This document shows, in pieces, positions 1 through 9,282 of a DNA stretch of 64,000 bases (positions are counted from its first letter, which is position 1; each line of letters opens with the position of its first letter). The notes beneath the pieces are model-generated. The model saw only the letters and a program-made list of their open reading frames with translations. It was not told the origin of the DNA and ran no database searches. This DNA comes from a bacterium (GTDB lineage Bacteria; Myxococcota_A; Bradymonadia; UBA7976; UBA1532), in NCBI GenBank assembly GCA_030427205.1, contig JAUHXC010000002.1, positions 372,001-436,000 of the forward strand, read 5' to 3'. A program made the translations under genes and the position numbers.

Positions 1-1
1 G

Positions 2-3000
2 GAGGCGTCGCTCTTCTTCCTCGCGGTCGGCGACGAGACCGGGGCGGTCTGCGACGGCCTCGAGGTCGATTCGGCCTGCGAAGGCGACACCGACTGCGTG
101 CTCAAGCTGCATCAGGACGAGGTCACGCCGCTGGCCGATGGCGGGACGGTCTTCGACTTCACCGGGCCCGACGGACGCTGCAACGCGGCGACCGGCGACG
201 CCTTCGGCTCGGCGTCGGTCGAGGTCTGCGACGGCATGGACAACGACTGCGACCGGGTGGTCGACGAGGGGATCCCCGGCGTCGGCGACCGCTGCGAAGA
301 CGGCGTCGGCGCCTGCAATGTCGTGGGCGAGCAGGTCTGCGACCCGGCCGCGCGCCAGGTCGTCTGCAACGCCATGCCCGGTCAGCCGCGCGCCGACGAA
401 GACTGTCCGGCGGGCGACGAGACCTGCTGTGACGGGATCGACGACGACTGCGACGGCGCCGTCGACGAGAACATCGCGTGCAGCCCCTGCGCCGACGACG
501 CCGAATGCGCCGACAACGTCGCCGGTCAGCAGTGCGTCGAGGGGCGGTGCCGGTTGTGTGATCCCAACGACCACGCGGGCTGCGCCGACACCGAGCTGTG
601 CTGCGGCGTCGGCGGCGCGTTCGGCTGCGAGCCGGTCTCGTTCGGCCCGGCGGACGGCGAGCAGTGCGCCGCCTGCGGCACGCCCTGCGCGGTGGTCCGC
701 GACGGTGAGTCGCTCGCGAACGCCGACAACTGCACCGATCGCACGTGCCAGTGCGGGTTCGGCCCGGCCTGCGCCGATCCCAGCCCGTTCTGCGTCGGCG
801 GCGCCTGCCTCGAGTGCCTGGGCAATGACGACTGCGAAGCGAACGAGCTGTGCTGCGACGGCCGCTGCGAGCCGACGGGCCCCGAGACCCAATGCGACGC
901 CTGCGGCGAACCGTGCGATGTGGCGGTCTCGAACCGCTGCGTCGACCGCCAGTGCCGCTGCGGCGAAGCCGAGCAGTGCGTCGGCGCGCGCGCCGCGTGC
1001 ATCGCCAACTCGGCGTGCGACGACGACCCGGGCAACCCGGCCTGCTCGCCGCGCAGCTTCGAGTGCGAAGAGTGCTTCGCCGATCTCGACTGTCAGGAAG
1101 ACGGCGACGCCAGCCCCGAGCCGGCGTGTGTCGATCGCCAATGCCGCGAGTGCAAGTCCGATGACGACCGCTTCTGCGCCGGCCCGTCGGCGGCCGATGG
1201 GCGCCCCGAGTGCGTGATCAACGACTGCTTCGAGTGCGACCGGCGCAACCACGACGGCTGCGCCGAGGACGGCGACGCGCCGTTCTGCGACGTCGACCAG
1301 AATACGTGCCGCCAGTGCCGTGACGACGCCGAGTGCCAGTCGCGGCCCGGCGACCTGAACCAATGCGTCCAAGGGCGTTGCGTGGTCTGCGATCCCGAGA
1401 CCTACGAAGGCTGCCCCGATCCCGAGAGCCCGATCTGCGATCGCGGCTCGCTGACCTGCCAGCCGTGCCAGACGACTGAGCAATGCAACGCGAACAACGA
1501 GCCCGACGACCTCGAGACCGAATGCGTCGAGGGCCAGTGCCGCGGCTGCAACCCCGACGGCAACCAGGGCTGCGGCTCGATCGGGCCGACCCCGATCTGC
1601 AATCCCGACACCCTCGTCTGCCGCGGCTGCGCCGGTGACGACGAATGCCCCAGCGTCGCGCCCGGCTCCGCCGAGGACGCCGATCGCGACGGCGACGGCC
1701 CGATCGCCCCGGCAAGCGCCAGCCCGTTCTGCGTCGACCGCCAGTGCCGGGAGTGCAACCCCGACAGCCACGGCGGCTGCGATCAGGAGGGCCCGCGGCC
1801 CATCTGCCGCGCCGGTGACTGCCGAGCCTGCGAGCGGGACGCCAACTGCCTCGAGCGGCCCGGCAACCTCGACCAGTGCATCCCCGATGGCCCGGCCGCG
1901 GGTCTGTGCAAGCTGTGCGACCCGGCGGACAACGCGGGCTGTGATGATCCCGCCGCGCCGGTGTGCGATCCGCAGACCTTCACGTGCGTGGGCTGCGCGG
2001 AAGACGCCGAGTGCAATCGCGGTCGGGATCCGGGCCTGGCGTCGCTCGAGTGTGTCGCCGGCCTGTGCAGCCAGTGCGATCCCCGCGACGGGCAGCTCAA
2101 CGTGGGCTGCGACCCGCTCTCCGACGTGCCGATCTGCGACGGTGAGCGCAACTTCTGCCGGACGTGCATCTCGTCGGCCGAGTGCGTGGGGCTGCGCGAC
2201 GATCGCGGGGTCCCCGTCGATCTGCCCGGCTGCGTGGAGGGCGCCTGCACCGAGTGCGACCCGGTGACCCAGCTCGGCTGCCCCGATACGCAGATCTGCG
2301 CGCCGGACGGCCGATGCCGCGCCTGCACCGTGGACGCCGACGACCCGCTCAACCGCGCCGGCGACGCCGAATGCGCCCAGGGCGAGGGCGATCGCGACCA
2401 GTGCGTGGACGGCGTCTGCGAGGTCTGTGACCCCGTCGACTTCGCGGGGTGCAACCCGGCCAGCGGCGCGCCGGTCTGCGACGCCGGCAGCAAGACCTGC
2501 CGTGGGTGCGAGCCCGACGCCGAGTGCGAAGCGGGCGACAACCGGCCGGTCAACCCCGTCGGGCAGCAGTGCGTCGCCGGCTTCTGCCGCGCCTGCGATC
2601 CGAGCGACGGCGCGCGCAATGCCGGCTGCGATCCGGTCGGGACGACCCCCTTTTGCGACCCCGACCAGTTCAACTGCGGCCCGTGCGGCACCGGGGTCGA
2701 GGGCGATGATACCCGCTGCGAGGACAACGCGGGCGTCGGGCTCGACCAGTGCATCGGCGAACGCTGCGCGCAGTGTGATCCCAACAACCACGATGGCTGC
2801 GCCGAAGCCGACGGGCCGCCGTTCTGTGATCCCGGGCGCGCGGTCTGCCGCGCGTGCGGCAACGACGCCGAGTGCTTCATCCGGCCGGGCAACCGCGACC
2901 AGTGCGTGGGCGGCCAGTGTGTGGTCTGTGATCCGGCGGACGACGCGGGCTGCAACAACCCGAACCGGCCCGTCTGCGATGATGCCCAGCGTACGTGCCG

Positions 3001-6000
3001 ACCGTGTGCGGCCGACAACGAGTGCCCCGGCGCCTTGCTGTGCGTGACGGGCCGCTGCGTGCAGTGCGACCCGGGCGACAACCGCGGGTGCGACGTGGCC
3101 AGCGGCACGCCTTTCTGCGACCCGGGCAACTCGACCTGCCGCGCGTGCCGGCTGCTCGACGACGACGAGACCGGAGATCCGCGGGATACCGAGTGCGTCG
3201 GCGCCGACTTGCCCCAGTGCGTCGGCGGCAGCTGCAACGAGTGCGACCCCGCGACCCACGACGGGTGCGCCGAGGATGGCCCGACGCCCTTCTGCGCCAA
3301 CGGGCAGTGCCGGGCTTGCGGCAACAACGCCGAGTGCGTGCTGCGGCCGGGTGACCTGGACTATTGCAGCGCGGGCGAGTGCGTCGAATGCAACCGCGAC
3401 ACCGAGGCCGGCTGCCCGGGCGACTCGCCGGTGTGCGACGACGATCTCCAGTCGTGCCGGCGCTGCCGCAACAGCACCGAGTGCGTCGGCAACCAGGAGT
3501 GCGTCGACGGGACCTGCGTCGGCTGCGCGCCGGGCACCAACGACGGTTGCGACGAGGCGAGCACCGCGCCGTTCTGTGATGGCGGGACGCTCGTATGTCG
3601 GGCGTGCGCCGTGGACGGCGAGTGCGCGGGCAACCCGAATGGCGACCAGTGCTACGCCGATCGCTGCGTCGAGTGCGACCCGAGCGGGGCGCAGCAGGTC
3701 GGCTGTAATGTAGGCAGCACCGAGCCCTTCTGCGCGTCGGATGGCGAGTGCCGCGAGTGCCGCGCCGACGCCGAGTGCGTGATCGCCCCGGGCGATCGTG
3801 ATCAGTGTGTCGGCCGGCGCTGCGAGGTCTGTGATCCCGCCGACGACGCCGGCTGCGAGCCGACGAGCGATACCCCGGTCTGCGGAGGCGCGGCGGGCAA
3901 TCGCAGTTGCCGCGGCTGCAATAACGACGGCGAGTGCAGCGAGAACCCGAGCGGCGATGAGTGCGTGGGCGGTTCGTGCGTGCAGTGTGATCCGGCCAAT
4001 AACAACGGCTGTGATCTCGGCGGCGCGGCGCCGGTCTGCAACGCGCAGTCCCGGACCTGCGTGCCGTGCGAGCGCGATGCCGACTGTGGGGGCAACCCCA
4101 ACGGTCGCCAGTGCGTGGCCGGGGCCTGTGAGCAGTGTGATCCGGCCGACAGCACGGGCTGTGGCGAGCGGGACGCGAACCCGATCTGTGACCCGGCCAC
4201 CAAGTCCTGCGTCGGCTGCACCAACAACGCCCAGTGCATCCTCCGGCCGGGCGACCTCGACGTCTGCGTCGGCCCCGAGTGCAAGCTCTGCGATCCGGCG
4301 ACGAACCTCGGCTGTGGCGGGGTCACGCCCATCTGCGACGACGGCGACGCCTGCGTCGGCTGCACCGAGAACGACGAGTGCGGCGTGGGCATCCAGTGCC
4401 TGCCCGATGGCTCGTGCGCCGGCTGCAACCCGGGCAATAACGCAGGCTGCCTGGCCGACAGCCCGATCTGCGACGCCGGCGACCGCCGCTGCCGTCCGTG
4501 CCGTGACGACGCCGAGTGCAACGGGGGCTACTGCTTCGCCGGCCGCTGCGAGGTCTGTGATCCGGAGGGTCACGCCGGCTGTGGGTCCGACCAGCTCTGC
4601 TGCCAGAACGGCGCGATCTTCAGCTGCGCGGAGACGACGCCCGGCACCCAGTGCGCCGCCTGCGGTGTCGCCTGCGATGCCGATGGGGATCCGGCGACCA
4701 ATGGCAGCAACGTCTGCGCCGATCGCACCTGCCGCTGCGGCGCGCTGGTCGAGTGCCAGGATGATCAGCCGTACTGCCTCGGTGACCACCCCGACGGGGC
4801 CTGCTCGGAGTGCCGCGACAATGGCGACTGCGACGCGCTGAGCGATACGCCCATCTGCGGGGGCGACGTGCAGGGCAACGACAGCAATACCTGTCGCGAG
4901 TGCGCCAACGACGACGAGTGTCGTGGCCATCAGCGGGGCGAGCAGTGCGTCGCCAGCGGCGCGTGCCATGTCTGCGATCCGGTGGACGACGCCGGCTGCG
5001 TGGCGGGCAGCAACCGCCCCGTGTGCGGCGATGACTTTACTTGCCGTGGTTGCCGGAACGACGTGGAGTGCGCCGACAACCCCAACGGCGGGCAGTGCGT
5101 GCGCAACCGCTGCGTGCAGTGTGATCCAGCCGGGGACGCCGGCTGCGATGACCAGAGCAACGCCCCGGTCTGCATCGACGGCAACGTGTGCGGTTGCGCC
5201 GAGGACAGCGATTGCAACGGCAACCCCGTGGGCGACCAGTGCGTGGGCGTCATCTGCGCCGAGTGCGACCCCGACGCTGTGGGCGGTCTCGCCGCCGGCG
5301 GCTGCGACCTCGACAGCGATACGCCGTACTGCAGCCCGCAGAGCCTGACCTGCGTCGGCTGCGCCGGCGACGACAACCGCTGCCCCCAGGGTACGCTGTG
5401 CGACGGTGAGCGCTGTGTCCCCTGCCTGCTCGGATCCCACGACGGGTGCAACGCCGACGAGCTGTGCTGCGGCGCCGGCGGTCAGCGCGCTTGCCAGGCG
5501 GCCGATACCGACGCGTGCACCGCCTGCGCGGGCGGCGGATGCGATCCCGAGGTCGCCAACGCCTGCGACGAGCGCGAGTGCCTGTGTGGCGCCGAGCCGG
5601 CGTGCGAGGGCGGCCAGGTCTGCGCCGGCGGGGTCTGCGCCGAGTGCCGGGACGATGTCGACTGCCAGGGGGCCAACGGCCGGCCCATCTGCGACGACGG
5701 CACCTGCCGTGAGTGCGTGACCGAAGGCAACCGCGGGTGCGACCCCGACTCCGATGCCCAGATCTGCGGCACGGACAATACCTGCGTCGCCTGTGATGAT
5801 CCCGACGCCCCGATCGGCGCGTGCGCCGCGGATCCCGACCTCGGCAACCTCTGCGTCCTGAGCACCTGCCAGGTCTGCAACCCCGACAACCACGCCGGCT
5901 GCGCGGCGGACGAGTTGTGCTGTTCGGCGGCGATCGACGCGCCGCCGACGTGTGTCCCGGCCGACGAGGATCGCTGCGACGATTGCCTGCGCGCGCTCGG

Positions 6001-6052
6001 ACGTTGCAATGAGGGGCAGGTGTGCGAGAATCGCGAATGTGTCGACCCGTGA
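2..6052 (+). CDS. Giant Cys-rich repeat protein with MopE-type motifs (5' end outside window)
   Basis: About 2016 codons are visible and the frame is open to the left edge, so the track's GTG at 98 is not the real start. The first ~45 residues align by eye with residues ~110-160 of the protein at 10151-13270, so the missing N-terminus probably holds a lipoprotein signal and a similar leader domain. Two MopE-like motifs follow (CDGMDNDCD, CDGIDDDCDG; the family includes putative copper-binding sites). Next come about thirty Cys-rich units of ~45-55 residues built on a CDPxxxxGC...PxCD...CRxCxxDAEC...QCVxGxC pattern. Some units carry an ELCC variant. The very high Cys content implies an exported, disulfide-bonded surface protein. 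It is followed after 13 nt by a TPR-like gene, probably in one operon. The function is unknown; adhesion or metal binding is inference only. Confidence 0.85.
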   Translation, partial: EASLFFLAVGDETGAVCDGLEVDSACEGDTDCVLKLHQDEVTPLADGGTVFDFTGPDGRCNAATGDAFGSASVEVCDGMDNDCDRVVDEGIPGVGDRCEDGVGACNVVGEQVCDPAARQVVCNAMPGQPRADEDCPAGDETCCDGIDDDCDGAVDENIACSPCADDAECADNVAGQQCVEGRCRLCDPNDHAGCADTELCCGVGGAFGCEPVSFGPADGEQCAACGTPCAVVRDGESLANADNCTDRTCQCGFGPACADPSPFCVGGACLECLGNDDCEANELCCDGRCEPTGPETQCDACGEPCDVAVSNRCVDRQCRCGEAEQCVGARAACIANSACDDDPGNPACSPRSFECEECFADLDCQEDGDASPEPACVDRQCRECKSDDDRFCAGPSAADGRPECVINDCFECDRRNHDGCAEDGDAPFCDVDQNTCRQCRDDAECQSRPGDLNQCVQGRCVVCDPETYEGCPDPESPICDRGSLTCQPCQTTEQCNANNEPDDLETECVEGQCRGCNPDGNQGCGSIGPTPICNPDTLVCRGCAGDDECPSVAPGSAEDADRDGDGPIAPASASPFCVDRQCRECNPDSHGGCDQEGPRPICRAGDCRACERDANCLERPGNLDQCIPDGPAAGLCKLCDPADNAGCDDPAAPVCDPQTFTCVGCAEDAECNRGRDPGLASLECVAGLCSQCDPRDGQLNVGCDPLSDVPICDGERNFCRTCISSAECVGLRDDRGVPVDLPGCVEGACTECDPVTQLGCPDTQICAPDGRCRACTVDADDPLNRAGDAECAQGEGDRDQCVDGVCEVCDPVDFAGCNPASGAPVCDAGSKTCRGCEPDAECEAGDNRPVNPVGQQCVAGFCRACDPSDGARNAGCDPVGTTPFCDPDQFNCGPCGTGVEGDDTRCEDNAGVGLDQCIGERCAQCDPNNHDGCAEADGPPFCDPGRAVCRACGNDAECFIRPGNRDQCVGGQCVVCDPADDAGCNNPNRPVCDDAQRTCRPCAADNECPGALLCVTGRCVQCDPGDNRGCDVASGTPFCDPGNSTCRACRLLDDDETGDPRDTECVGADLPQCVGGSCNECDPATHDGCAEDGPTPFCANGQCRACGNNAECVLRPGDLDYCSAGECVECNRDTEAGCPGDSPVCDDDLQSCRRCRNSTECVGNQECVDGTCVGCAPGTNDGCDEASTAPFCDGGTLVCRACAVDGECAGNPNGDQCYADRCVECDPSGAQQVGCNVGSTEPFCASDGECRECRADAECVIAPGDRDQCVGRRCEVCDPADDAGCEPTSDTPVCGGAAGNRSCRGCNNDGECSENPSGDECVGGSCVQCDPANNNGCDLGGAAPVCNAQSRTCVPCERDADCGGNPNGRQCVAGACEQCDPADSTGCGERDANPICDPATKSCVGCTNNAQCILRPGDLDVCVGPECKLCDPATNLGCGGVTPICDDGDACVGCTENDECGVGIQCLPDGSCAGCNPGNNAGCLADSPICDAGDRRCRPCRDDAECNGGYCFAGRCEVCDPEGHAGCGSDQLCCQNGAIFSCAETTPGTQCAACGVACDADGDPATNGSNVCADRTCRCGALVECQDDQPYCLGDHPDGACSECRDNGDCDALSDTPICGGDVQGNDSNTCRECANDDECRGHQRGEQCVASGACHVCDPVDDAGCVAGSNRPVCGDDFTCRGCRNDVECADNPNGGQCVRNRCVQCDPAGDAGCDDQSNAPVCIDGNVCGCAEDSDCNGNPVGDQCVGVICAECDPDAVGGLAAGGCDLDSDTPYCSPQSLTCVGCAGDDNRCPQGTLCDGERCVPCLLGSHDGCNADELCCGAGGQRACQAADTDACTACAGGGCDPEVANACDERECLCGAEPACEGGQVCAGGVCAECRDDVDCQGANGRPICDDGTCRECVTEGNRGCDPDSDAQICGTDNTCVACDDPDAPIGACAADPDLGNLCVLSTCQVCNPDNHAGCAADELCCSAAIDAPPTCVPADEDRCDDCLRALGRCNEGQVCENRECVDP

Positions 6053-6065
6053 TCAGGAGGAGCGC

Positions 6066-6890
6066 GTGAGGCAGCGCAGAACTCGACTTCGCTCAGCGCG
6101 CACGCGGGCTGCGTGCCTCGCCCTCGGGCTCGCCTGCGCGGCTGGAACGAGCCCGATGCTGCCGGGCGTGGCGCTGGCCCAGGAGTCGATGGCCGGGCCG
6201 CAGACGATGGACGAGGCCCGCGACCAGGGCGTGCTCTACTTCCGCAAGAAGCGGTTCCGGCAGGCGATGCCCTTGCTCGACAAGGCGTACGGCATGCCCG
6301 GCGGGGCCCAGGACTTCGCTGTCGTCTTCTACCGGGGGCGCACCGCCCAGAAGCTGCTGCTGCTCGAGAAGGCCTTCGAGATGGCGTCCCTCGCCGCGAC
6401 CCTCGCCGGCGACGACCGGCGCCGGGCGGCCAACGCCAAGGAGTTCCAGACCGAGCTGGACAGCCTGTTCGGCAAGCTGACGCTCAAGGCGGCGGAGGGC
6501 GAGACCAACGCCAAGGGGCGGATCTTCTTCGAGACCAAGACCGGGATCATCAATCGGGCGAAGAAGAAGCAGTTCGCCACGATTCAGGAGCGCTTCAAGA
6601 CCACCGACATCACCCTGCCGACGACGGTCTACCTGCCCTATGGCGACTACCTGGCCAACAAGGTGCCCGTCGCCATCGTTCAGGGTGAGGCCGCCCCGGA
6701 GATCGAGATCTTCCTGCAGGTTCAGAAAGGCGAGGAAGACGACGATACGCTGATGTGGGTCGGCATCGGCGCGGGCACCGCGGCCGCGGTCGGTCTCGGC
6801 GTGACCGCCTTCCTGCTCTGGGGCCAGCCCGAGGACGAGACCTTGGAGCAGCTGCGCATCGGGCTGCCCGGCGAGGGCGGCGGGCAGTAG
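6066..6890 (+). CDS. TPR-like exported protein with C-terminal membrane segment (paralogue A)
   Basis: This is a 274-aa protein starting at GTG 6066, chosen because GGAGGAG lies 3-9 nt upstream. The track's 5952 start would overlap the preceding gene and has no such site. The N-terminus is a basic stretch followed by a signal peptide ending near ALAQ. A TPR-like helical region follows (DQGVLYFRKKRFRQA, then YRGRTAQKLLLLEKAFEMA), then a probably beta-rich domain with the phrase GRIFFETKTGIIN. It ends with an acidic stretch, one membrane helix (WVGIGAGTAAAVGLGV) and a short tail. It is clearly paralogous to the protein at 9283-10062, which shares the same order of blocks. It sits 13 nt after the giant Cys-rich gene and probably works with it at the envelope. 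No enzymatic motif is visible. Confidence 0.85.
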   Translation: MRQRRTRLRSARTRAACLALGLACAAGTSPMLPGVALAQESMAGPQTMDEARDQGVLYFRKKRFRQAMPLLDKAYGMPGGAQDFAVVFYRGRTAQKLLLLEKAFEMASLAATLAGDDRRRAANAKEFQTELDSLFGKLTLKAAEGETNAKGRIFFETKTGIINRAKKKQFATIQERFKTTDITLPTTVYLPYGDYLANKVPVAIVQGEAAPEIEIFLQVQKGEEDDDTLMWVGIGAGTAAAVGLGVTAFLLWGQPEDETLEQLRIGLPGEGGGQ

Positions 6891-6920
6891 GGCGGCGGGC
6901 AGTGAGCCGGCGGGCAGTGA
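6876..6920 (+). repeat. Three tandem 15-bp units over the stop codon
   Basis: Three near-identical units, GGCGGCGGGCAGTAG, GGCGGCGGGCAGTGA and GCCGGCGGGCAGTGA, run head to tail. The first encodes the C-terminal GGQ-stop of the TPR-like protein. The array ends a few bases before the stop codon of the convergent FAS1 gene. It looks like local slippage duplication. Confidence 0.8.
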
Positions 6921-6924
6921 GCCC

Positions 6925-7488
6925 CTACTCGCGGCAGTCGTCCTGCAGCGCCTCCGGCAGCAGCATCTGACCCGAATAGGGGTGAATGATCCCATTCGCC
7001 ACGACGATCGGCGCGCCTACGGTCTGGCCGTCGACGAGCAGGTTGTCGAAGTCGCCGTCGAGGCTGACCCAACCGAAAGACGACACCTGCATCTCCGGCT
7101 GCTCGGAGTCGGCGACCGTGCCCAGGTCGTCTCGGGAGTAGGCCCGCCCGCCCAGAGGGATCTGATGCCGCAGCGCCAGCCGGAGGCTGCCGTTGCTGGT
7201 CCACCGGCTGCGGCAGCGGCTGGGGATGGCACCCACCGCGCTGTTGTCGGGCACGAAGATCGTGACTTCCGGGCGCGCCATGAGACCCGCGAGGCTGTCG
7301 TCCCCCTCGTCGCCGAGTGAACCGAGCAGCTCGGCGTATGCGCTGTAGGCCGGGCGTTCGAGGACGTCGGCGATGCTGGGCGGCGACGGCGGCGGATCGT
7401 CCATCGGTTCCTCCTCGCCACAGCAAGCCAGCAGGGCCAACGCGCTCAGCGCGAGCCCCGTCGAACGGACGAAGGCGAGTCGAAACAT
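6925..7488 (-). CDS. FAS1 (fasciclin) domain lipoprotein, short form
   Basis: A 187-aa protein with an N-terminal lipoprotein signal (LALLACC) and a short Pro/acidic linker. One degenerate fasciclin domain follows: an IADVLERPAYSAY-like first helix, a TIFVPDNSAVGAI H1-like box, and a late VVANGIIHPYSGQMLLP box matching the usual NGVIHxIDxVLxP ending. The start has GGGAGATGACGCC just upstream. It lies 42 nt downstream of the larger FAS1 lipoprotein on the same strand, so the two are probably co-transcribed. FAS1 domains generally mediate cell-surface adhesion; the ligand here is unknown. The H1 box is shorter than usual, so the domain may be diverged. Confidence 0.8.
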   Translation of the reverse strand: MFRLAFVRSTGLALSALALLACCGEEEPMDDPPPSPPSIADVLERPAYSAYAELLGSLGDEGDDSLAGLMARPEVTIFVPDNSAVGAIPSRCRSRWTSNGSLRLALRHQIPLGGRAYSRDDLGTVADSEQPEMQVSSFGWVSLDGDFDNLLVDGQTVGAPIVVANGIIHPYSGQMLLPEALQDDCRE

Positions 7489-7530
7489 GGCGTCATCTCC
7501 CGATGTCGGTCGTTGCGGGCCAGGGATACA

Positions 7531-9057
7531 TCACGGCGCCGGCTGACATCTAGCGGTATATGGCTCGACGAGGAAAACGCCGCCCATGATGTGCACGACC
7601 CCGTTGGCCATCGGCACCGAGCGCAGCAGCGGCAGATCGTCGAGCAGGAGCCCCCCGTCATCGCCCCGGCGGACCACGACGTTTCCGCCCGACTCCATAG
7701 CGAGTGGAATGCCCTCGGGGACCTCGTCGGCGGTCTCTGCGAGCAGCTCGGCGGTCAGCACCTCCCGCTGGTTGCCGAACGTATGGTGGTCGATGAAGCG
7801 TTGGCCGTTGACGATGATCGCGTTGCGGCAGCCGGCCGACAGCGCGCCCAGCGCCTCATTGCTCGGGGCGAAGAACGTCACGACGCCCTCGGCGCCCTCT
7901 CCGCCTTCCAGGTTGCTCAGATCGGCGGCCTCGCCCATGACCCCGATCAGCTCCCACAAGACCTCCAGGTCCGCCTCGGCCGCCAAGACCGCCGTCCCGT
8001 TCGGCTGCAGGCATGCCCGGTCGGCGCAGACCTGCCCCTCGGGACACGGCACGCCGCACGCAGAGCAACCCACGAGCGGGTCGGTCGGCGCGCATGCGTA
8101 GGGCGAAGGTTGCTGGTCGGGCCCTTCTGGCGGCCGACAACACAGCTCGGCTGCCCCGCAAGCCCTATGGTCCACGGCGCCGCACGCGCGGCAGACCCCG
8201 TCGTCGCAGAGGTCCTGCCCGCAGTCCGCGTCGACTGCGCAAGGGCCGCAGATCCCCGCCTCGCTGCAGGCTTGCCCCGCTGCGCACTCGGCGCGGTCGC
8301 GGCACTCGATCTCCAGGCAGACGCCCGCCTCGCACAAGCGCCCATCGCAGTCGTCGCGGCCGCGACACTGTATGTCCAGGCAGAGGCCCGCCTCGCACAG
8401 CAGCCCAGCGCAGTCGCCCTGATCGCGGCACTGGATGTCCAGGCAGAGACCCGCTTCGCACAGCAGCCCGCCGCAGTCGTCCTCGTCGCGGCACTGGATG
8501 TCCAGGCAGACGTCGGCTTCACACAGCCGCCCGTCGCAGTCGTCGCGGTCGCGGCACGGGAGGCACGCGCCGTCCGCGCATCGCTCGCCGGCGCACTCGT
8601 CGTCTGCCATACACGCTCGGCAGCGCCCGTCAGCCCCGCAGATGCCATCGCATTGAGTATCGTCCTGGCAGGGCAGGCCCAGATCCGGCTGCGCGTCCGG
8701 CTCTCCTGCGTCTGCGGGCGTCGCATCCGCCCGGGTCGCATCCATCGGCGGCGTCATGTCGGCCATACCCGAGTCCGCCGGTGTCGCATCGGTCGGCGGA
8801 CGCCAGTCCGACATCCCGCCGTCCGTCGGCGCCGCGTCCTCGGGCGACGCGTCGTCTCGCAGATCCGCGTCCGCGCGCCCCCGGTCGACCTGTACGCCCT
8901 CGTCGGGATCGCCGACATCCGATCCGCTGTCCCCGTCCGGTGATGGACCGCGATCGGGCTCGGCTGCATCCATCGAACCCAGCGGGAGACCGTCCCCATC
9001 ACACGCTGCCAGTCCGAAGAACAACGCGATCACTACCGTTGCGGTTTGTCGGCCCAA
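7531..9057 (-). CDS. Lipoprotein with Cys-repeat array and C-terminal FAS1 domain
   Basis: A 508-aa protein. The start is TTG (CAA at 9055-9057 on the plus strand), preceded by GGGGAGAG, and it is the only choice that keeps the lipoprotein signal (FFGLAAC). Residues ~25-110 are an Asp/Pro-rich low-complexity linker. A Cys-rich region follows with five tandem units of ~21 residues of the form CRDxDDCxGxLCEAxxCLDIQ, then an AELCC unit and a GxACxPNG-type segment. The last ~150 residues form a FAS1 domain (VTFFAPSNEALGAL; ANGVVHIMGGVFLVEP). The architecture is a Cys-rich stalk carrying an adhesive FAS1 head. It is transcribed divergently from the TPR-like gene at 9283 and sits upstream of the short FAS1 gene. 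Confidence 0.83.
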   Translation of the reverse strand: MGRQTATVVIALFFGLAACDGDGLPLGSMDAAEPDRGPSPDGDSGSDVGDPDEGVQVDRGRADADLRDDASPEDAAPTDGGMSDWRPPTDATPADSGMADMTPPMDATRADATPADAGEPDAQPDLGLPCQDDTQCDGICGADGRCRACMADDECAGERCADGACLPCRDRDDCDGRLCEADVCLDIQCRDEDDCGGLLCEAGLCLDIQCRDQGDCAGLLCEAGLCLDIQCRGRDDCDGRLCEAGVCLEIECRDRAECAAGQACSEAGICGPCAVDADCGQDLCDDGVCRACGAVDHRACGAAELCCRPPEGPDQQPSPYACAPTDPLVGCSACGVPCPEGQVCADRACLQPNGTAVLAAEADLEVLWELIGVMGEAADLSNLEGGEGAEGVVTFFAPSNEALGALSAGCRNAIIVNGQRFIDHHTFGNQREVLTAELLAETADEVPEGIPLAMESGGNVVVRRGDDGGLLLDDLPLLRSVPMANGVVHIMGGVFLVEPYTARCQPAP

Positions 9058-9247
9058 GACGCTCTCCCCTGCCGGCTGGTCCGTGCCCCATGATGCGCCA
9101 CAACCGTCGCTTCATGCGAGCACATCGCGTCGAGCCCAGGGCGACCCGCCGCCTTGGGGCCCGCGTATCGTGGGCGGTCGACCGGCTCCCGGCGAGCGGG
9201 CCGTCGGCGAGATCGCCCGGGGACCTTTCCATCGACGCCCGGTCGGC

Positions 9248-9253
9248 TATACT
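9248..9253 (+). promoter_or_regulatory. Possible -10 element (TATACT) for the 9283 gene
   Basis: TATACT lies 30 nt upstream of the start codon in the divergent 225-nt gap, with a weak TTTCCA 16 nt before it. It is sequence resemblance only. Confidence 0.3.
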
Positions 9254-9282
9254 CCCCCTGCGCCAACTGCTGGGAGCGCTCG

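Noticed and set aside
98-100. GTG start given by the track for the first gene
   Set aside because: The frame is open to the left edge and the upstream residues match the leader domain of the 10151 paralogue.
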